DNA from: Excoecaria cochinchinensis
Lineage: Eukaryota > Streptophyta > Magnoliopsida > Malpighiales > Euphorbiaceae
Reading direction: 5' to 3'
DNA: 64,000 nt
NCBI GenBank assembly: GCA_947683425.1
Contig: CANTUQ010000055.1
Span: forward strand, 10,763,501-10,827,500
The notes beneath the pieces are model-generated. The model was not told the origin of the DNA, did not search any database, and was given only the letters and a program-made list of their open reading frames with translations. Shown piece after piece: positions 1-9,838 of this stretch; positions within the stretch are counted from its first letter, which is position 1; the number at the start of each line of letters is the position of its first letter. The translations under genes were made by a program, and so were the position numbers.

Positions 1-5
1 GATAC

Positions 6-522
6 CTTGTGGTCTTTTGTTAATTGCTTAGCCAAAATGGGAACCCACTGAAGAGATGGCTGATCTCACCACTATTGCTTGAGTGCCATACTGTAAAAAT
101 AAAATCAAATTCAATACCACCACAATAGTTGAGTAATACAAAATATAAGAATCATAGTAATTGCAATGATCAACACTGGAACATAAAAACGTGAAGACAA
201 AATATGCAGAGAATTAACATAATTTTAGCATCACAGAAAAATTAATACATACCTACTATGATCATTCTCACATGTGGAAGCAAGGATGAAATGAAAATGA
301 AGCAAAAAGATGCGAATAACTGCAAGAAAAATAGTGAATGGCATTGAAAAATTTGATTGAGGCATTTTATCGAACATTTGATGTGCACCAAGTTTTTAAA
401 TGAAATTTAAGCATAATTCACATAATCAAACCACCAAACATCAAGAAATCACAATTATAACAAGCAATTCAAGTAAACTCAATCAAATACAAATAAAAAT
501 TAAGGAAAGAAATGTACTTACT
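6..522 (-). other. Putative spliced exons of the CACTA (or an unidentified) transcript
   Basis: On the minus strand three segments are bounded by good splice signals. The first ends at 522 with a GTAAGTAC donor. A second runs 319 to 253, with acceptor TTTTTCTTGCAG and donor AG/GTATGT. A third runs 90 to 6, with acceptor TTTTTACAG and donor AAG/GTATC. Introns are AT-rich. One frame through the second and third segments is open for about 46 codons until a stop near the end of the third, so they may be untranslated or 3' exons. I recognise no protein domain. Position relative to the CACTA end fits an element-encoded transcript, but a host gene cannot be excluded. Confidence 0.3.
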
Positions 523-759
523 TGTGTCGAAAAGGAGAAAGGATGACCGAAGTTAATCCAAAGAACCAAGAAAGCATATCAAGAATCAATTGGCAATAAT
601 ACAGTCAAATTTTTTAAACCTTTAACTAAAATTAATGAAAAAAATAACATGCATATAAAAAAAATAAGAAATAAATGAAAATAATATACATACAGAAAAA
701 ATAAAAAAATATATAAAGAAAAATAAAAAAAATTAAATGAAAAGAAAAGAAAGGGAGTG

Positions 760-1104
760 ACTGACCGATGACTAGTGATAAGGTGGGAGTGGCGCAACCT
801 AGATCCAAATTAATAGACAGTGCACAGAAGGGAATGTAGTGCGGTGAACGGCAGCACGGGTGGAGCAAATTCGGCAGGGGCGACTAGCGGCGACGGCTGG
901 CCCCTTCTCATTGAGTAGGGCAGAGAGAAAGAGAGGAGCCCCACGCGCAGGAGGGAAGGAGAGGAGCCATGCGCTCGAGAGGGAAGGAGAAGAGCAATGC
1001 GCGCCTGAGGTAGGAGGGGGGGGGGGGGGGAGGGGGGGCTTTGCGGCAGAATGGCGCCGAGAGGAAGTGGTGGGGTGGGGCAGCTGGGGGCAGGGGGGTG
1101 ATAT
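760..1104 (-). other. GC-rich, pyrimidine-biased leader-like block
   Basis: Read on the minus strand this block is C/T-rich and CpG-containing, flanked on the far side by AT-rich introns. It looks like a promoter-proximal 5' leader or first exon. A run of G (broken only once) lies near 1015-1038. Short open frames here are compositional and resemble no known protein. It is cut at 1104 by the solo LTR. Confidence 0.3.
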
Positions 1105-1452
1105 TGTAGGACACCGGGTCCCTTGGTGGTCCAAGATCAGGGTTACCCAATGATGAAAATAAGGACCGATTTGTCGATGATAAAGTGAGAATCGATCATT
1201 CCCCTTGTCAAGTTCTTATATCTGTACCACATTGCTTTTGAATTTTATTTACTTATATTTACTTTGGTTTTCGTTATGTTCATCGGTTTTTATTATCTAT
1301 TTTCTCTTATTTATTTTATTTTATTTTTATTTTGTTTTCTAGTGGTTTCGATGGCCTGCCACTGAAGCGGCTTGTGCGGCGCGTGTGGGGCACATGCAGG
1401 GCGCAGCGCCTACCACATGTAAGGCCTCAGCTCGAGCAGCGCGCGGCACGTG

Positions 1453-1630
1453 AGGCTGCACCTCGCGCTTGTGAGGTACAGCCTCTAACTCAAGGCCACA
1501 CCTCGCGCTTACGAGGGTACAACATCTAGCGCGAGGCCGCACCTCGCGCTTGTGAGGTACAGCCTCTAACGCAAGGCCACACCTCACGCTTGCGAGGTAC
1601 AGCCTCTAGCGCGAGGCCGCACCTCGGCCA
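1453..1630 (+). repeat. 40-bp GC-rich tandem repeat, about 4.3 copies
   Basis: The phrase AGGCCGCACCTCGCGC (with variants) recurs at 1453, 1493, 1534, 1574 and 1614, a 40-41 bp period. Each unit contains the arms GAGGC and GCCTC facing each other, so it can fold back on itself. Differences between units are mostly C/T and G/A. It is the core of the GC-rich block of this LTR. Confidence 0.85.
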
Positions 1631-1859
1631 TGCTGTTGCGCTCACACCTGGGCATGCGACGAGCGACCACCCACTCGCGAGCAGCCTCCCTCCTGTCCCT
1701 TTCCACCTGGAAAATCTGGTCTTGGACAGATTTTGAAGACCCTTTTTTTTCAGTTTTCAGGGATTTTTAGGGGAAGAGCAATGGAAAGGGGGTTTTGTCC
1801 TTTCCCTTCTGAGAAGAAAGGGGAAAATAAAGAAGAAAGACTTTTCATTTTTTTTTGGC

Positions 1860-1881
1860 GGGGGGGGGGGGGGGGGGGGGG
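1860..1881 (+). repeat. Poly-G tract, 22 G, followed by further G runs
   Basis: An uninterrupted run of about 22 G is followed by GCGGGGGGC and GGGTGGGGCGGG. This could form a G-quadruplex on the plus strand. Exact length is unreliable because homopolymers are poorly sequenced. Confidence 0.8.
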
Positions 1882-2279
1882 CGGGGGGCACGGGTGGGGC
1901 GGGCGTTGGAGAAAAAAAGAGAAAGAAATGAGAGAGAGTGTTCTGGAGTAAAAGAAAAAATCTTTTAGTTTTTGAAATCTCTTCCTTTTATTTTCTTGAA
2001 CCCAGAAAAATATTTGAGTTTAAGCTTAGCTTGAGATAGGGAAATCTATTCCCTCACTTAGGTTTTTATCAAACAATAAAATCAAAAAAATCATTTGTTT
2101 TCGTTTGAGTTTTTGAATTTTTGAGTTTTTTCGAATCTGTTTTAAACTTTAACAAGGGGAGTTGGATTCTTGGTTCTGTATCATCAAAATCTGAGGGTAA
2201 AGATTCTTGGATCCATTTCATCATTTCATTTCATTTTGTTTCTTATTATTATTGTTAATGCTATTGTTTTTACTGTTAA

Positions 2280-2342
<63 letters not shown>

Positions 2343-2360
2343 TATTAATGTTATTATTAC

Positions 2361-2404
<44 letters not shown>

Positions 2405-2462
2405 TATTATTATTATTATTATTATTGTTATTATTATTGTTAATATTATCATTATTATTACT
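2280..2462 (+). repeat. (ATT)n microsatellite inside the solo LTR
   Basis: Nearly pure ATT/TTA trinucleotide tract with a few ACT, GTT and ATC interruptions, starting about 1.18 kb after the LTR start. Equivalent tracts occur at a similar offset in the LTRs of T3 and T4. Long isoleucine or leucine open frames across it are artefacts. Confidence 0.95.
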
Positions 2463-3533
2463 AGTGTTTGTCATTATCAGTATGTTCGTGTGGTGTTATT
2501 GCATAGTTTCTTATCACTATTATTGTTATTATCATACTCTTGCATGATTATTTAGTTAATTTCCTTTTGCATACGAGTTGTTTGCATATTTAAATCAATG
2601 TGTTTAGCATGACCCATTTTACTTGCTACTTGTGTGTTAATGTTATTTCATGTTTCCCTTATTTTCATGCTTATTTGGTTGATTTCAGAATTATTACTAA
2701 TTTTTCTATCATTGTTTTTATTGTATGGGTGAAATGTGATGTTTGCTTGTTGAGCGTCGTCGTGACCGAATGGAGGGGGTCATGATGTGTAGGAGACTAT
2801 GTCAATTGGGTGAGACCCTACCAACCCTTTACTTGTTTGTGTAATCGTATTTATTTGTAAATAAAATAGTTTTATTTTGCACGCATGTAGGATAAAAAAT
2901 CACGAAAATATTTTTATAACAAATTAGAATTTTTATTAATAAATTGGGACTAATGTCCTCGATTTTAGCCAATGAATGTAAAATGTCACGAATTAAAATG
3001 AAGAGTTAAATTTTTTAAAAATGGGATCACTCATCCCGATTTTTAAGTCAATAGCCGAAATAACTCTTCGATCCCTCTTTAAGTGAGCATGAAGGAACCA
3101 ATGTTCCCAAACCGAATAAATATCCCGATTTATGTATGTCTCCTTTTTTGATTAATTTTGCTTGATTATTTAACTTTATGTTTATATATATCTTGTGGGC
3201 CCTTGTAATTAATTATTTTTGGGATAATTTTACTTAGCTTTCTTTCATTTGGGGATTGTATTTTGTCCCAATTTCTAATTTGTAAAAGGCGTGGTTTTGT
3301 GTGTTTACCGCTTTATTTACCGATTTATTTATAACTTTCATTTACCGCTTTCTCGATGCTTGAAGTGCGCCTTTAATAAATTGCATTAATCGCGTGAGAG
3401 GAGAGATGGAATTTTCTAATATAAAAACTCATTTATAATTAACCGAGGCATAAATAAGAGTGAAGTTCTGAACACCTTCTCTGGTTTAAGATCCCGAGGT
3501 TAGATGACCTTTCCCAATTTTTTGTAAATTGGG

Positions 3534-3544
3534 TGGCGACTCCA
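3534..3544 (+). other. PBS-like 11-mer in U5 of the solo LTR
   Basis: TGGCGACTCCA, identical to the first 11 bases of the tRNA-Arg PBS used by these elements, lies about 175 bp before the LTR end, just after a unit of the U5 repeat ending in ...AATTGGG. The same 11-mer recurs at the same place in the other Tat LTRs. Confidence 0.7.
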
Positions 3545-3769
3545 AAATACCTCAAAAGTCCCTAAAGGTTTCATGGGACTAGATGACCTTCCTCAATGTC
3601 CTATTGGGTGGGGATTCCAAAATGTCTCATGTTACCCAAGATCAAATGATGCAAACCAATCCCTCGAGGCCTAAAAGCTAGCCTTTCGGGGGGCCTTTCC
3701 GGTTCAGCGTGCATCATAGATATGCGATGAAGAAAGGGAAGGAGGGAGGTAGGGAGAGAGGAAGAGATA

Positions 3770-4174
3770 GAGAAAAAATAGGTAGATTTTTTTCGTTATA
3801 TATATAAGTTTTAAGCGATGGAAATGAAATTCAGTCGCTAGCAAAAAATATTAGCGACGAAAATGAAATTCCGTTGCTAAATAAAATTAATTATTAATTT
3901 TTAACAATGGACCAACAATTTCGTCACTAACAAAAATATTAGTGACGAAAATTAAATTTCGTCGCTAATTTCCACAACTAATAATGTAGTGATTTTTTGG
4001 CGCTATATTTACCGATGGTTTAATGTTTTCGTCGCTAAAACTGTCAGTAAAAAATGGAGGGAATATTTTCCTTCTTTCTTAGTGACAGAATTTATTTTCC
4101 TCTCTCTTTTGCTACGAAAATTATTTTTTCATCACTATTACATTCCGTCGCTATTTCTGCATTTTCTTGTAGTG
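3770..4174 (-). repeat. CACTA subterminal palindromic repeats and terminal motif
   Basis: At least six copies of a short palindromic motif (AGCGACGAAA facing TTTCGTCGCT, with GTGACGAAA variants) are spaced through this stretch, ending with the terminal motif at 4159-4174. Such arrays are the transposase-binding regions in CACTA elements. The 3-bp target duplication would be AAA at 4175-4177, but its partner is outside the window. Confidence 0.65.
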
Positions 4175-4407
4175 AAATGTTAATTATTCTACAAATGTAC
4201 CTCATCAGATTTTCATAAAACCTCAAAAAACTTATGCAGAAAAACAAAATAATTCACCACCACCTTTACTAACTTTTTCTGCAATAAATGAAAATGTTAC
4301 AAATGAACTTAATGTTATAGAAAAGGAATTTGAGAGATGAGTTAGTAAATGCACAGAAAAGTGATTCTAAATTACAGCAAATTCTGCAGTCAGTTAGAAA
4401 TAGTAAC
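4175..4407 (+). pseudogene. Chromovirus G1 pol fragment (linker before integrase)
   Basis: A plus-strand frame reads through KTYAEKQNN... and, after one frameshift and a stop near 4340, ELVNAQKSDSKLQQILQ up to 4407. The last segment matches in style the linker between RNase H and the integrase zinc finger of Ty3/Gypsy pol. It continues in frame with the integrase fragment at 19987 once element T1 and its target duplication are removed (GTAAC at 4403-4407, GTGAC at 19987-19991). The upstream pol is off the left edge, beyond the CACTA insertion. Confidence 0.55.
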
Positions 4408-4589
4408 TGTAGACACCAGGTCCTGAGGCGGTCCAGATCAGAGTTACCCGATGAAGAGACTAACGTCTGTTTTTAGGCAAATGGATGGAAATTAGGAGTT
4501 TTCATTCTTCGATTTTACAAGGATTGAGGATTTTTCTCAGTAACAGGAGGTTTCGGATGGTCAAAACTTTGAAAATGGAAATTTTGGTT

Positions 4590-4860
4590 AGCCGACGGGA
4601 TACCCGTCGGTGGGGGGATGCCCGTCGCTCGTACGAGAGACCCATCTCTCATGACAAGCACCGGCTGTCACTCGGTAGTGGGGCCCGACTCTCGCGATTA
4701 AGCGGTGCCCGTCGCTCGTTCGAGCGATGCCCGCTCCTCGCGAGAGACAAGCGTCGCTCACTACCGAGTCCCGTGGGTGGACCGCTGGTCAAAAGATCTA
4801 GTGTACCCCTCCAACAGATGCCCGTTGGTAGTCCACAGATGCCCATCGATCGGTAATCTG
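4590..4860 (+). repeat. GC-rich palindrome block of the T1 5' LTR
   Basis: CpG-dense block with many short dyads such as GACGGGATACCCGTC and CGCTCGTACGAGAG, and recurring GCCCGTCGCTCG. The equivalent block in the 3' LTR is at about 17775-18035 and differs mainly by C/T and G/A changes. It could be a methylation-sensitive enhancer or simply a hairpin-prone insert. Function is not deducible from the sequence. Confidence 0.7.
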
Positions 4861-5084
4861 TCGGTTATTCTCACGGGAATTTTCGGGATTTCGTTAAGAT
4901 TTTCTAGATTTATCAAATATTTTATAAATCTTATCAAAATCCTCTAAATCTTTTCAAATATTTTTAAATATTAGATTTGATTTTGCGAATATTCTGGAAA
5001 TCGATTCGGTTTTGATTGGATTTCAAAAATCTTTTTCAAATTTAAATCTTAAATTTAAATTTATTTGAATTATCTTCTAAACTC

Positions 5085-5093
5085 TATAAATAG
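5085..5093 (+). promoter_or_regulatory. TATA box of the T1 5' LTR
   Basis: TATAAATAG in an AT-rich setting about 680 bp into the LTR, preserved identically in the 3' LTR at 18269. It fits the usual TATAAATA plant core promoter and implies that transcription starts shortly after 5110. Confidence 0.65.
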
Positions 5094-6424
5094 GGGATTA
5101 AACCTCATTATTCAAGGTTAGAAAATCTTGGGAAGAAAACTAAATCTTAGAGGTTTTTCAAAGAAATTTTATTTTCGCATTTTGAAAAAGAGTTTTCTCT
5201 AAAGATTTCTTCTTTCTCTCATTTTTATGTCCGAATTAAGCTAATCCGAGGTAGCAAAATCCATTTGTTTTTATCCGATTTAGCTATTTCTGACATCCAA
5301 CTGCTATCAAAATTTCGAGAAAGAAAAATATAATTTTCTTTTCTTGCTTTATTTACAAAATATGATTTTTGTGATAAAAAATCTCCTGAAATCAGGCAAT
5401 CATCGATCAATCCTTGTAGAACTCGAGGAATCGAAATCAGTCAACATTTACCTTTTAGGTAAAATTCGAGGGTAAACATTCTAGATTTATCATTTGTGTA
5501 GTTTGATTATTTTACACTAATTTTATAAATAAAATTTTCATTTATTAAAAATCAAAATCAATTTGTTTGGACTTTTTCGTTTTAATTTCTGAATCAGGGG
5601 TGACCGACGGGTGGAAAAACTATCGACAGCCGTCGCTCATGCGAGCGACGGGCCGTCAATGGTTATTGCTTCTGCCCGTCGGTCAACCCAAGGATGCCCG
5701 TCGGTCACGAGTGTTGGGCTGTCCCTGGGCCTTTTCTCCTCTATATCTTTTCTTTTTTCCTTTTTACTTATTTTCTTATGGTTTTCATGGCTATTTCACA
5801 CTTTTTTTTATTGTTATTTAACTTCCACCATTTTATTTTGCTCTTAATTTTGACACTAACATGGTTTCCATTTTTTGTGAGTTTATTTGACTATTTTTGG
5901 TGGATTTGGGATTGTTAAATGGTCGCTATTACAATGATCTGAGGATCCTCACCCGGGTTCATTCTTCAACCTTATCCCTTTTTATCTTATTTATTTATTA
6001 TTGTTGTAAATATTGTTTTAATCCCGCTAAAATAAAATGGTCAAATATTTTATAGTAATTGAATTGGAATTTTCATTAATAACTGAGGACCAATGTCCTG
6101 TTTTTTAGCCAAATAAAATTGACATTTTAAACTAGTTTTTTATAAATATGCATGCAAGGACCAATGTCTTCATTCTTAACGAATTTTCTCAATTTATGTA
6201 TGATTCGTACGTTATTTGCAGTGGGGATTGTATTCCGCCCCTAGTTTTGTTGTAATTTATGGTCATAATTTTCTATTTTACGCCCATTTACTGCTTTCCT
6301 TGTATGGATGAGTTGCAATTTAATTAATTGCATTTGAATGAGAAATTGGATGAAATGATAAATTCAAAACTCAGTTATAATATTAACCAAGGTATGAATA
6401 AATGAGAAGTCCTGATCCTACTCT

Positions 6425-6700
6425 GGTCTTAGGCTCAATGAGGTTAGAGGACCATCTCGATGTTCTATTGGGATGGGGTCTCCAAAATATCTCTTGTTGC
6501 TCGTAAAAAGGCCCAATTTGTATAATCCTAGGCTCCACGAGGTTAGAGGATCACTCCAATGTTCTATTGGGGTGGGGCCTCCAAAATATCTCTGGCTTGC
6601 CAAAAATGGATGCATATGCGCTGTCTTAGGCTCACTGAGGCTAGACGACCTTTCCCAATGTTCTATTGGGTGGCGACTCCAAGAAACCTTCTTGTAATCT
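6425..6700 (+). repeat. Triplicated 100-bp unit in T1 U5, with PBS-like 11-mer
   Basis: Three units each contain TTAGGCTC...GAGGTTAGAGG, then AATGTTCTATTGGG and GGGTCTCCAAAATATCTC, spaced about 100 bp. The last unit ends TTGGGTGGCGACTCCAAG, placing a copy of the first 11 bases of the PBS at 6671-6681, about 110 bp upstream of the real PBS. The equivalent three units occur in the 3' LTR (19600-19880) and in T3 (48520-48800). Two-unit versions occur in T4 and in the solo LTR. Confidence 0.75.
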
Positions 6701-6780
6701 CTTACAAGTTTTTGTGAACCTCTCCCGAATGCCTTAAAAGCGGGCCTTCGGGGCGCCCCGGGGTTCGGCGCGTGTCACAG

Positions 6781-6797
6781 TGGCGACTCCACTAGGG
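6781..6797 (+). other. T1 primer binding site (tRNA-Arg)
   Basis: TGGCGACTCCACTAGGG one base after the 5' LTR. It matches the complement of the 3' end of plant tRNA-Arg (TGGCGACTCCACTGGGG) with a single G-to-A change. tRNA-Arg priming is characteristic of Ogre/Tat elements. Confidence 0.85.
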
Positions 6798-7790
6798 ACA
6801 CTTAAAAGAGACTTCACTTCGAAAGTATCTTGGTTAAAACTTACAATTGAGTTTTAATTTAAAAATTTCATCCTTTTTTAAAACTATATTGCATCTCATT
6901 AGAGCCTTAGATCTATGTTAGTTTGGTCCCACTTTCAACCTCGATGCGTTCCCGAAGCACGACCCTACGTTCACTCAATATAGGGAAGTGTTAAGGATAA
7001 TCACCAGCCCAAGCCTCGTACCATCATGGTATATTAAATGGAGACCCGACCTGTCGTTACGCTCATGATGAGTTAGACCCGTTGGCAGGGACCATGCTTG
7101 GGTAACCCTAAAGTAACATCACCTTGACCAAAACTCATGTAATGAAAATAGATACTTCCCTTAGGTGGTATGAACCATAATACCTTGCTTGCTATATGGA
7201 TCATTATGTATTGGACAAACCCAAATAATTTGGTTGGTCACCTAATCAAAGGCTTTCATGCCCCAATAGGCCCATGTTGATTTATTCGGACTGCCTAAAT
7301 ACATAATGGTCAAAACCCATGCGTATGCACATTAGCTAAGAGAGGTTATGCTGTCGGTTTTTTATCGTGCACCATACGTGTCCATCGAGTTTCCTATTAA
7401 CCCATGGATCCAGCCCGCCTAGGAAAGAGACCGCATGACCTCGTGTGTGGGAGAGATAAGGTTGGAAGGATCTACTTGCTTGTATGTGGTTGTGGATGTT
7501 GGATTTTATATTTATCCCTTATATATCACCCTGTGCATAAATTTGTTCCATGCGTTACATACATTATTCTAACCTCTTTGATCTTTGTAGCCATTGTATG
7601 CCATTTGTTGTACAACACGACCATTTATAGCATGTTATTCATACATCATTCTAACTCCTTGCTTTTCAGCCATTGTAGACCATTTGCTTGGGTGGTTTAG
7701 GGATCCCGATAGTTGTCTAAAGAGCGATCAGACCTTGAGTTGGATAACAAAGGTTTAACATCCTTACCAGACCATTTGAAGGTATTAGAA
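6798..7790 (+). other. T1 untranslated leader
   Basis: Roughly 1 kb between PBS and gag with no gene. It is closely similar to the leaders of T3 (48918-49763) and T4 (56950-57835), for example CGACCCTACGTTCA, GGGAAGTGTTAAGGATAATC, AATGGAGACCC and GTGTGGGAGAGATAAGG. Conservation across three elements with different LTRs suggests a packaging, dimerisation or translation-control role for the RNA (inference). Confidence 0.6.
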
Positions 7791-8505
7791 ATGGCTGGCC
7801 CTTCATAATAGATTGAAGAGACTCGTGCCGTAATTGCCCAAGAGATGGATAGAAGGTTCGAAGAGCTTGAAAAAAGGTTGTTGGCCACAATTAAAGAGAG
7901 AATGGATGCCATGGCACTGGTTCTTCAAGCTCAACTTATAGCGATAGCTCTTAATCACACGGAGCCGGCCATGGTCAAGAAGGCTCATACAGCGACAACT
8001 GCAGTACCTCCTCTTCCTTTCGAGACCAAAGAAGGTGGGCCATTTGATTCACCAATTAAGCAAGAAGGAAATATGAGGCCTACTATAGAATATAGCATTG
8101 TACTTGAAGATGGTGGGGACCCTGCAATGATGCATATTCTAAAAAATGAAAGCTTAGGAAGCCACAATAATAGTGAGGCACATGTTACGGCCACAGAAGT
8201 CTCAGCCCCTAGAACAGCTCGGTGCCACCTCACTATCTCGGGTAGACCATTATCTTTGCACTTCACCCGTCTCGTCAAGGAAGGGAAGTTACAACCCTTG
8301 CCAACCGGGCCTGCCCCAAGTTAAGTAGCGGATTGGTATTGCGCGTATCACCAATATTCATGGCATAGAACAGATTACTATCATCCTCTGAGAGATTGCA
8401 TTCAAGAATTGATGCCGAACCCAAAAAAGGAGAAGATAGTAGAAGCGCCAACCGTGGAAGCACATCGAAGGAATTTTTCTAATTTAGGCAGATCTTTATC
8501 CTGGG
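7791..8505 (+). pseudogene. T1 gag remnant, 5' part
   Basis: The frame starts with ATG at 7791 (MAGPS), as in T4 at 57836, but two stops follow at once. From 7845 it is open: MDRRFEELEKRL...KERMDAMALVLQAQ, a helical N-terminal segment. Compared with T3 the central retrotransposon gag domain is missing. The frame then enters a first copy of the Tat gag module GRPLSLHFTRLVKEGKLQPLP, hits a stop at 8322, and continues into a damaged knuckle (YCAYHQYSWH). A second module begins (NFSNLGRSLSW) and is cut at 8505 by the solo LTR. Confidence 0.75.
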
Positions 8506-8899
8506 TGTAACACCCCCATACCCCCGGTAAGGAATATCGGGGCGCTACGCGGACACTTACGTATACATGTACATGTATTAGCGGAAGCGACAACACTATA
8601 CACATTCGTATAAGAATAATAAAATAATACTACACTAGGGCCCACTTGCATTTCATATTAACTACATATACATTTACATATTCATATTACATCTGTTTCC
8701 ATTTAGCTTTACATATACATTTACATGTACCTTTACTTTGTGATTTTTCTACTTATATTATATAATGATGTTACTCAACATGTAAAACTCTATTTCTAAC
8801 TTGTAAAAAAGATATGACAAAACTCCTAGTGGCCTTGACCCGCAGATGTCCGCTCACTGATCCGAACCTGTATACCTACACGGAAATAAACATCCGTGC

Positions 8900-8920
8900 T
8901 AAGCGATAACGCTTAGTGGG
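8900..8920 (-). repeat. Perfect hairpin CTAAGCG/CGCTTAG in the G1-family LTR
   Basis: CTAAGCGATAACGCTTAG is a 7-bp stem with a 4-base loop. In the G1 LTR copy near 37715 the stem is weakened by transitions (CTAAGCATTATCGTTTAG). Related stem motifs occur in many plant chromovirus LTRs near the transcribed region (general knowledge). Role unknown. Confidence 0.5.
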
Positions 8921-9747
8921 GATGAAAACAATGCAAAGGACTTCTTTACGAAGTCACAAATAGCTCACACATATGTCATATAACAAATATCAAGTAGGTC
9001 ATGCATATAGCTCTGATACTTGTATAAGTTTCATGTTCAATTATCAAATACTATGAGTTCACATGCATATAACATCTACTCTTTTACTTGTTCATATACA
9101 CTACAACTTGTACATTTCGTTTATTCAAATATACATTATCATGTAACCACATTCATGTCAATACACTCATGTAATCATGTACTTGTATACAGAACTGTAA
9201 TGTACTTAAACATTACTTTCATGTACTATAGCATTTATTCAGAACAATACTCTGAATCATCTCAAGTTCACTGCACAACATTAATAAGACAAGCCTGAAT
9301 TCCTTTCATGGTGGATACGGGTAACTCTGGATACTATTTAAAGTATCTTACATGTGGAGAATTAACTCAACTCTGTGGAATACACGAGGTATTCCGAACT
9401 CTGGGCACAATTAAGGCCAACTCTAGCAGCTGCACTCTAGCCCTTTATAAGCATGCTTATCTATCCACTGTAACGGTAATCAGGCTCAATACCAACTCAT
9501 ACACTATACATAGATATCCACTCACCAACTAAAATTCAAGTGCATTTTATCAAATTCAGAGGCATGTAATTCATATACAATCTTGTTCAACAACTAAAAG
9601 CATGTAACATTTAAATTTCATGCATTCACTCTTATATAACATCATCATATACATGTATTCAACTCATTACATAAACATATAATTCATGCAAAGCAAGACA
9701 GAAGAAAACACTCTCTTCAAAACAAATAAAACAGGATGCGAAGAGGT

Positions 9748-9838
9748 TCACTGTCGTGATCGCAACAAGAAGTCGCGCTCGCGACAGAAGCCAAGTTCAT
9801 TGTCGCGATCGCGACAAGAGGTCGCGCTCGCGACAGAA
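9748..9838 (-). repeat. CpG-rich TCGCGA dyads, duplicated unit
   Basis: Two adjacent units of about 45 bp contain GTCGCGATCGCGAC-type dyads followed by GTCGCGCTCGCGACAGAAG. Isolated copies are at 10130-10170 and 11500-11605, and decayed copies occur in the G1 LTR at 20402-20506. Confidence 0.75.

Larger units (their letters stand above)
1105..3718 (+). mobile_element. Solo LTR, Tat/Ogre-lineage Ty3/Gypsy
   Basis: The block starts TGTAGGACACC and ends in a decayed ...GCGTGCATCATA, matching the ends of the other Tat LTRs here (TGTAGACACC ... GCGCGTCACA). It is flanked by a perfect 5-bp duplication GATAT (1100-1104 and 3719-3723). No PBS, PPT or internal domain is attached, so it is a solo LTR produced by LTR-LTR recombination. 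The 3' half (GGACTAATGTCC-type segment, U5 duplicated unit) aligns with the LTRs at 54191 and 46339. The 5' half carries its own GC-rich block and ATT microsatellite. It lies inside the CACTA unit, so it is younger than that insertion. Confidence 0.85.
1..4174 (-). mobile_element. CACTA-like DNA transposon, 5' end, split by a solo LTR
   Basis: The right edge at 4174 reads, on the minus strand, CACTACAAGAAAATGC, the classical terminal sequence of plant CACTA (En/Spm) elements. Inside it (about 3770-4174) is a subterminal array of short palindromes built on AGCGACGAAA/TTTCGTCGCT, also typical of CACTA ends. Going inward on the minus strand come a GC-rich leader-like block and small exon-like segments near the left window edge. 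A Tat solo LTR (1105-3718) interrupts the unit. The other terminus and any transposase lie outside the window, so the assignment of 1-1104 to the same element is inference from continuity across the precise LTR target duplication. The element sits in a chromovirus pol gene, whose sequence resumes at 4175. Confidence 0.6.
4408..6779 (+). repeat. T1 5' LTR
   Basis: Starts TGTAGACACCAGG and ends GGCGCGTGTCACA, directly before the PBS. From 5' to 3' it holds a GC-rich palindromic block (about 4590-4860), an AT-rich promoter zone with TATAAATAG at 5085, a transcribed AT-rich middle, a second GC-rich patch near 5600-5720 and a U5 with three copies of a roughly 100-bp unit. It lacks the ATT microsatellite found in the other Tat LTRs of the window. 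Confidence 0.9.

Noticed and set aside
1332..1587. Open frames on both strands in the solo LTR
   Set aside because: Produced by the 40-bp GC-rich tandem repeat, with no similarity to known proteins.
2170..2547. Long poly-Ile/poly-Leu open frames (also 47438-47828, 55291-55759, 63574-63828)
   Set aside because: They are translations of ATT/TTA microsatellites in LTRs, open only because the repeat has no stop in those frames.
4485..4856. 123-codon Arg-rich frame in the T1 5' LTR (counterpart near 17669-17911)
   Set aside because: Falls on the GC-rich palindromic block. The 3' LTR counterpart is shortened and altered, with no conserved protein pattern.
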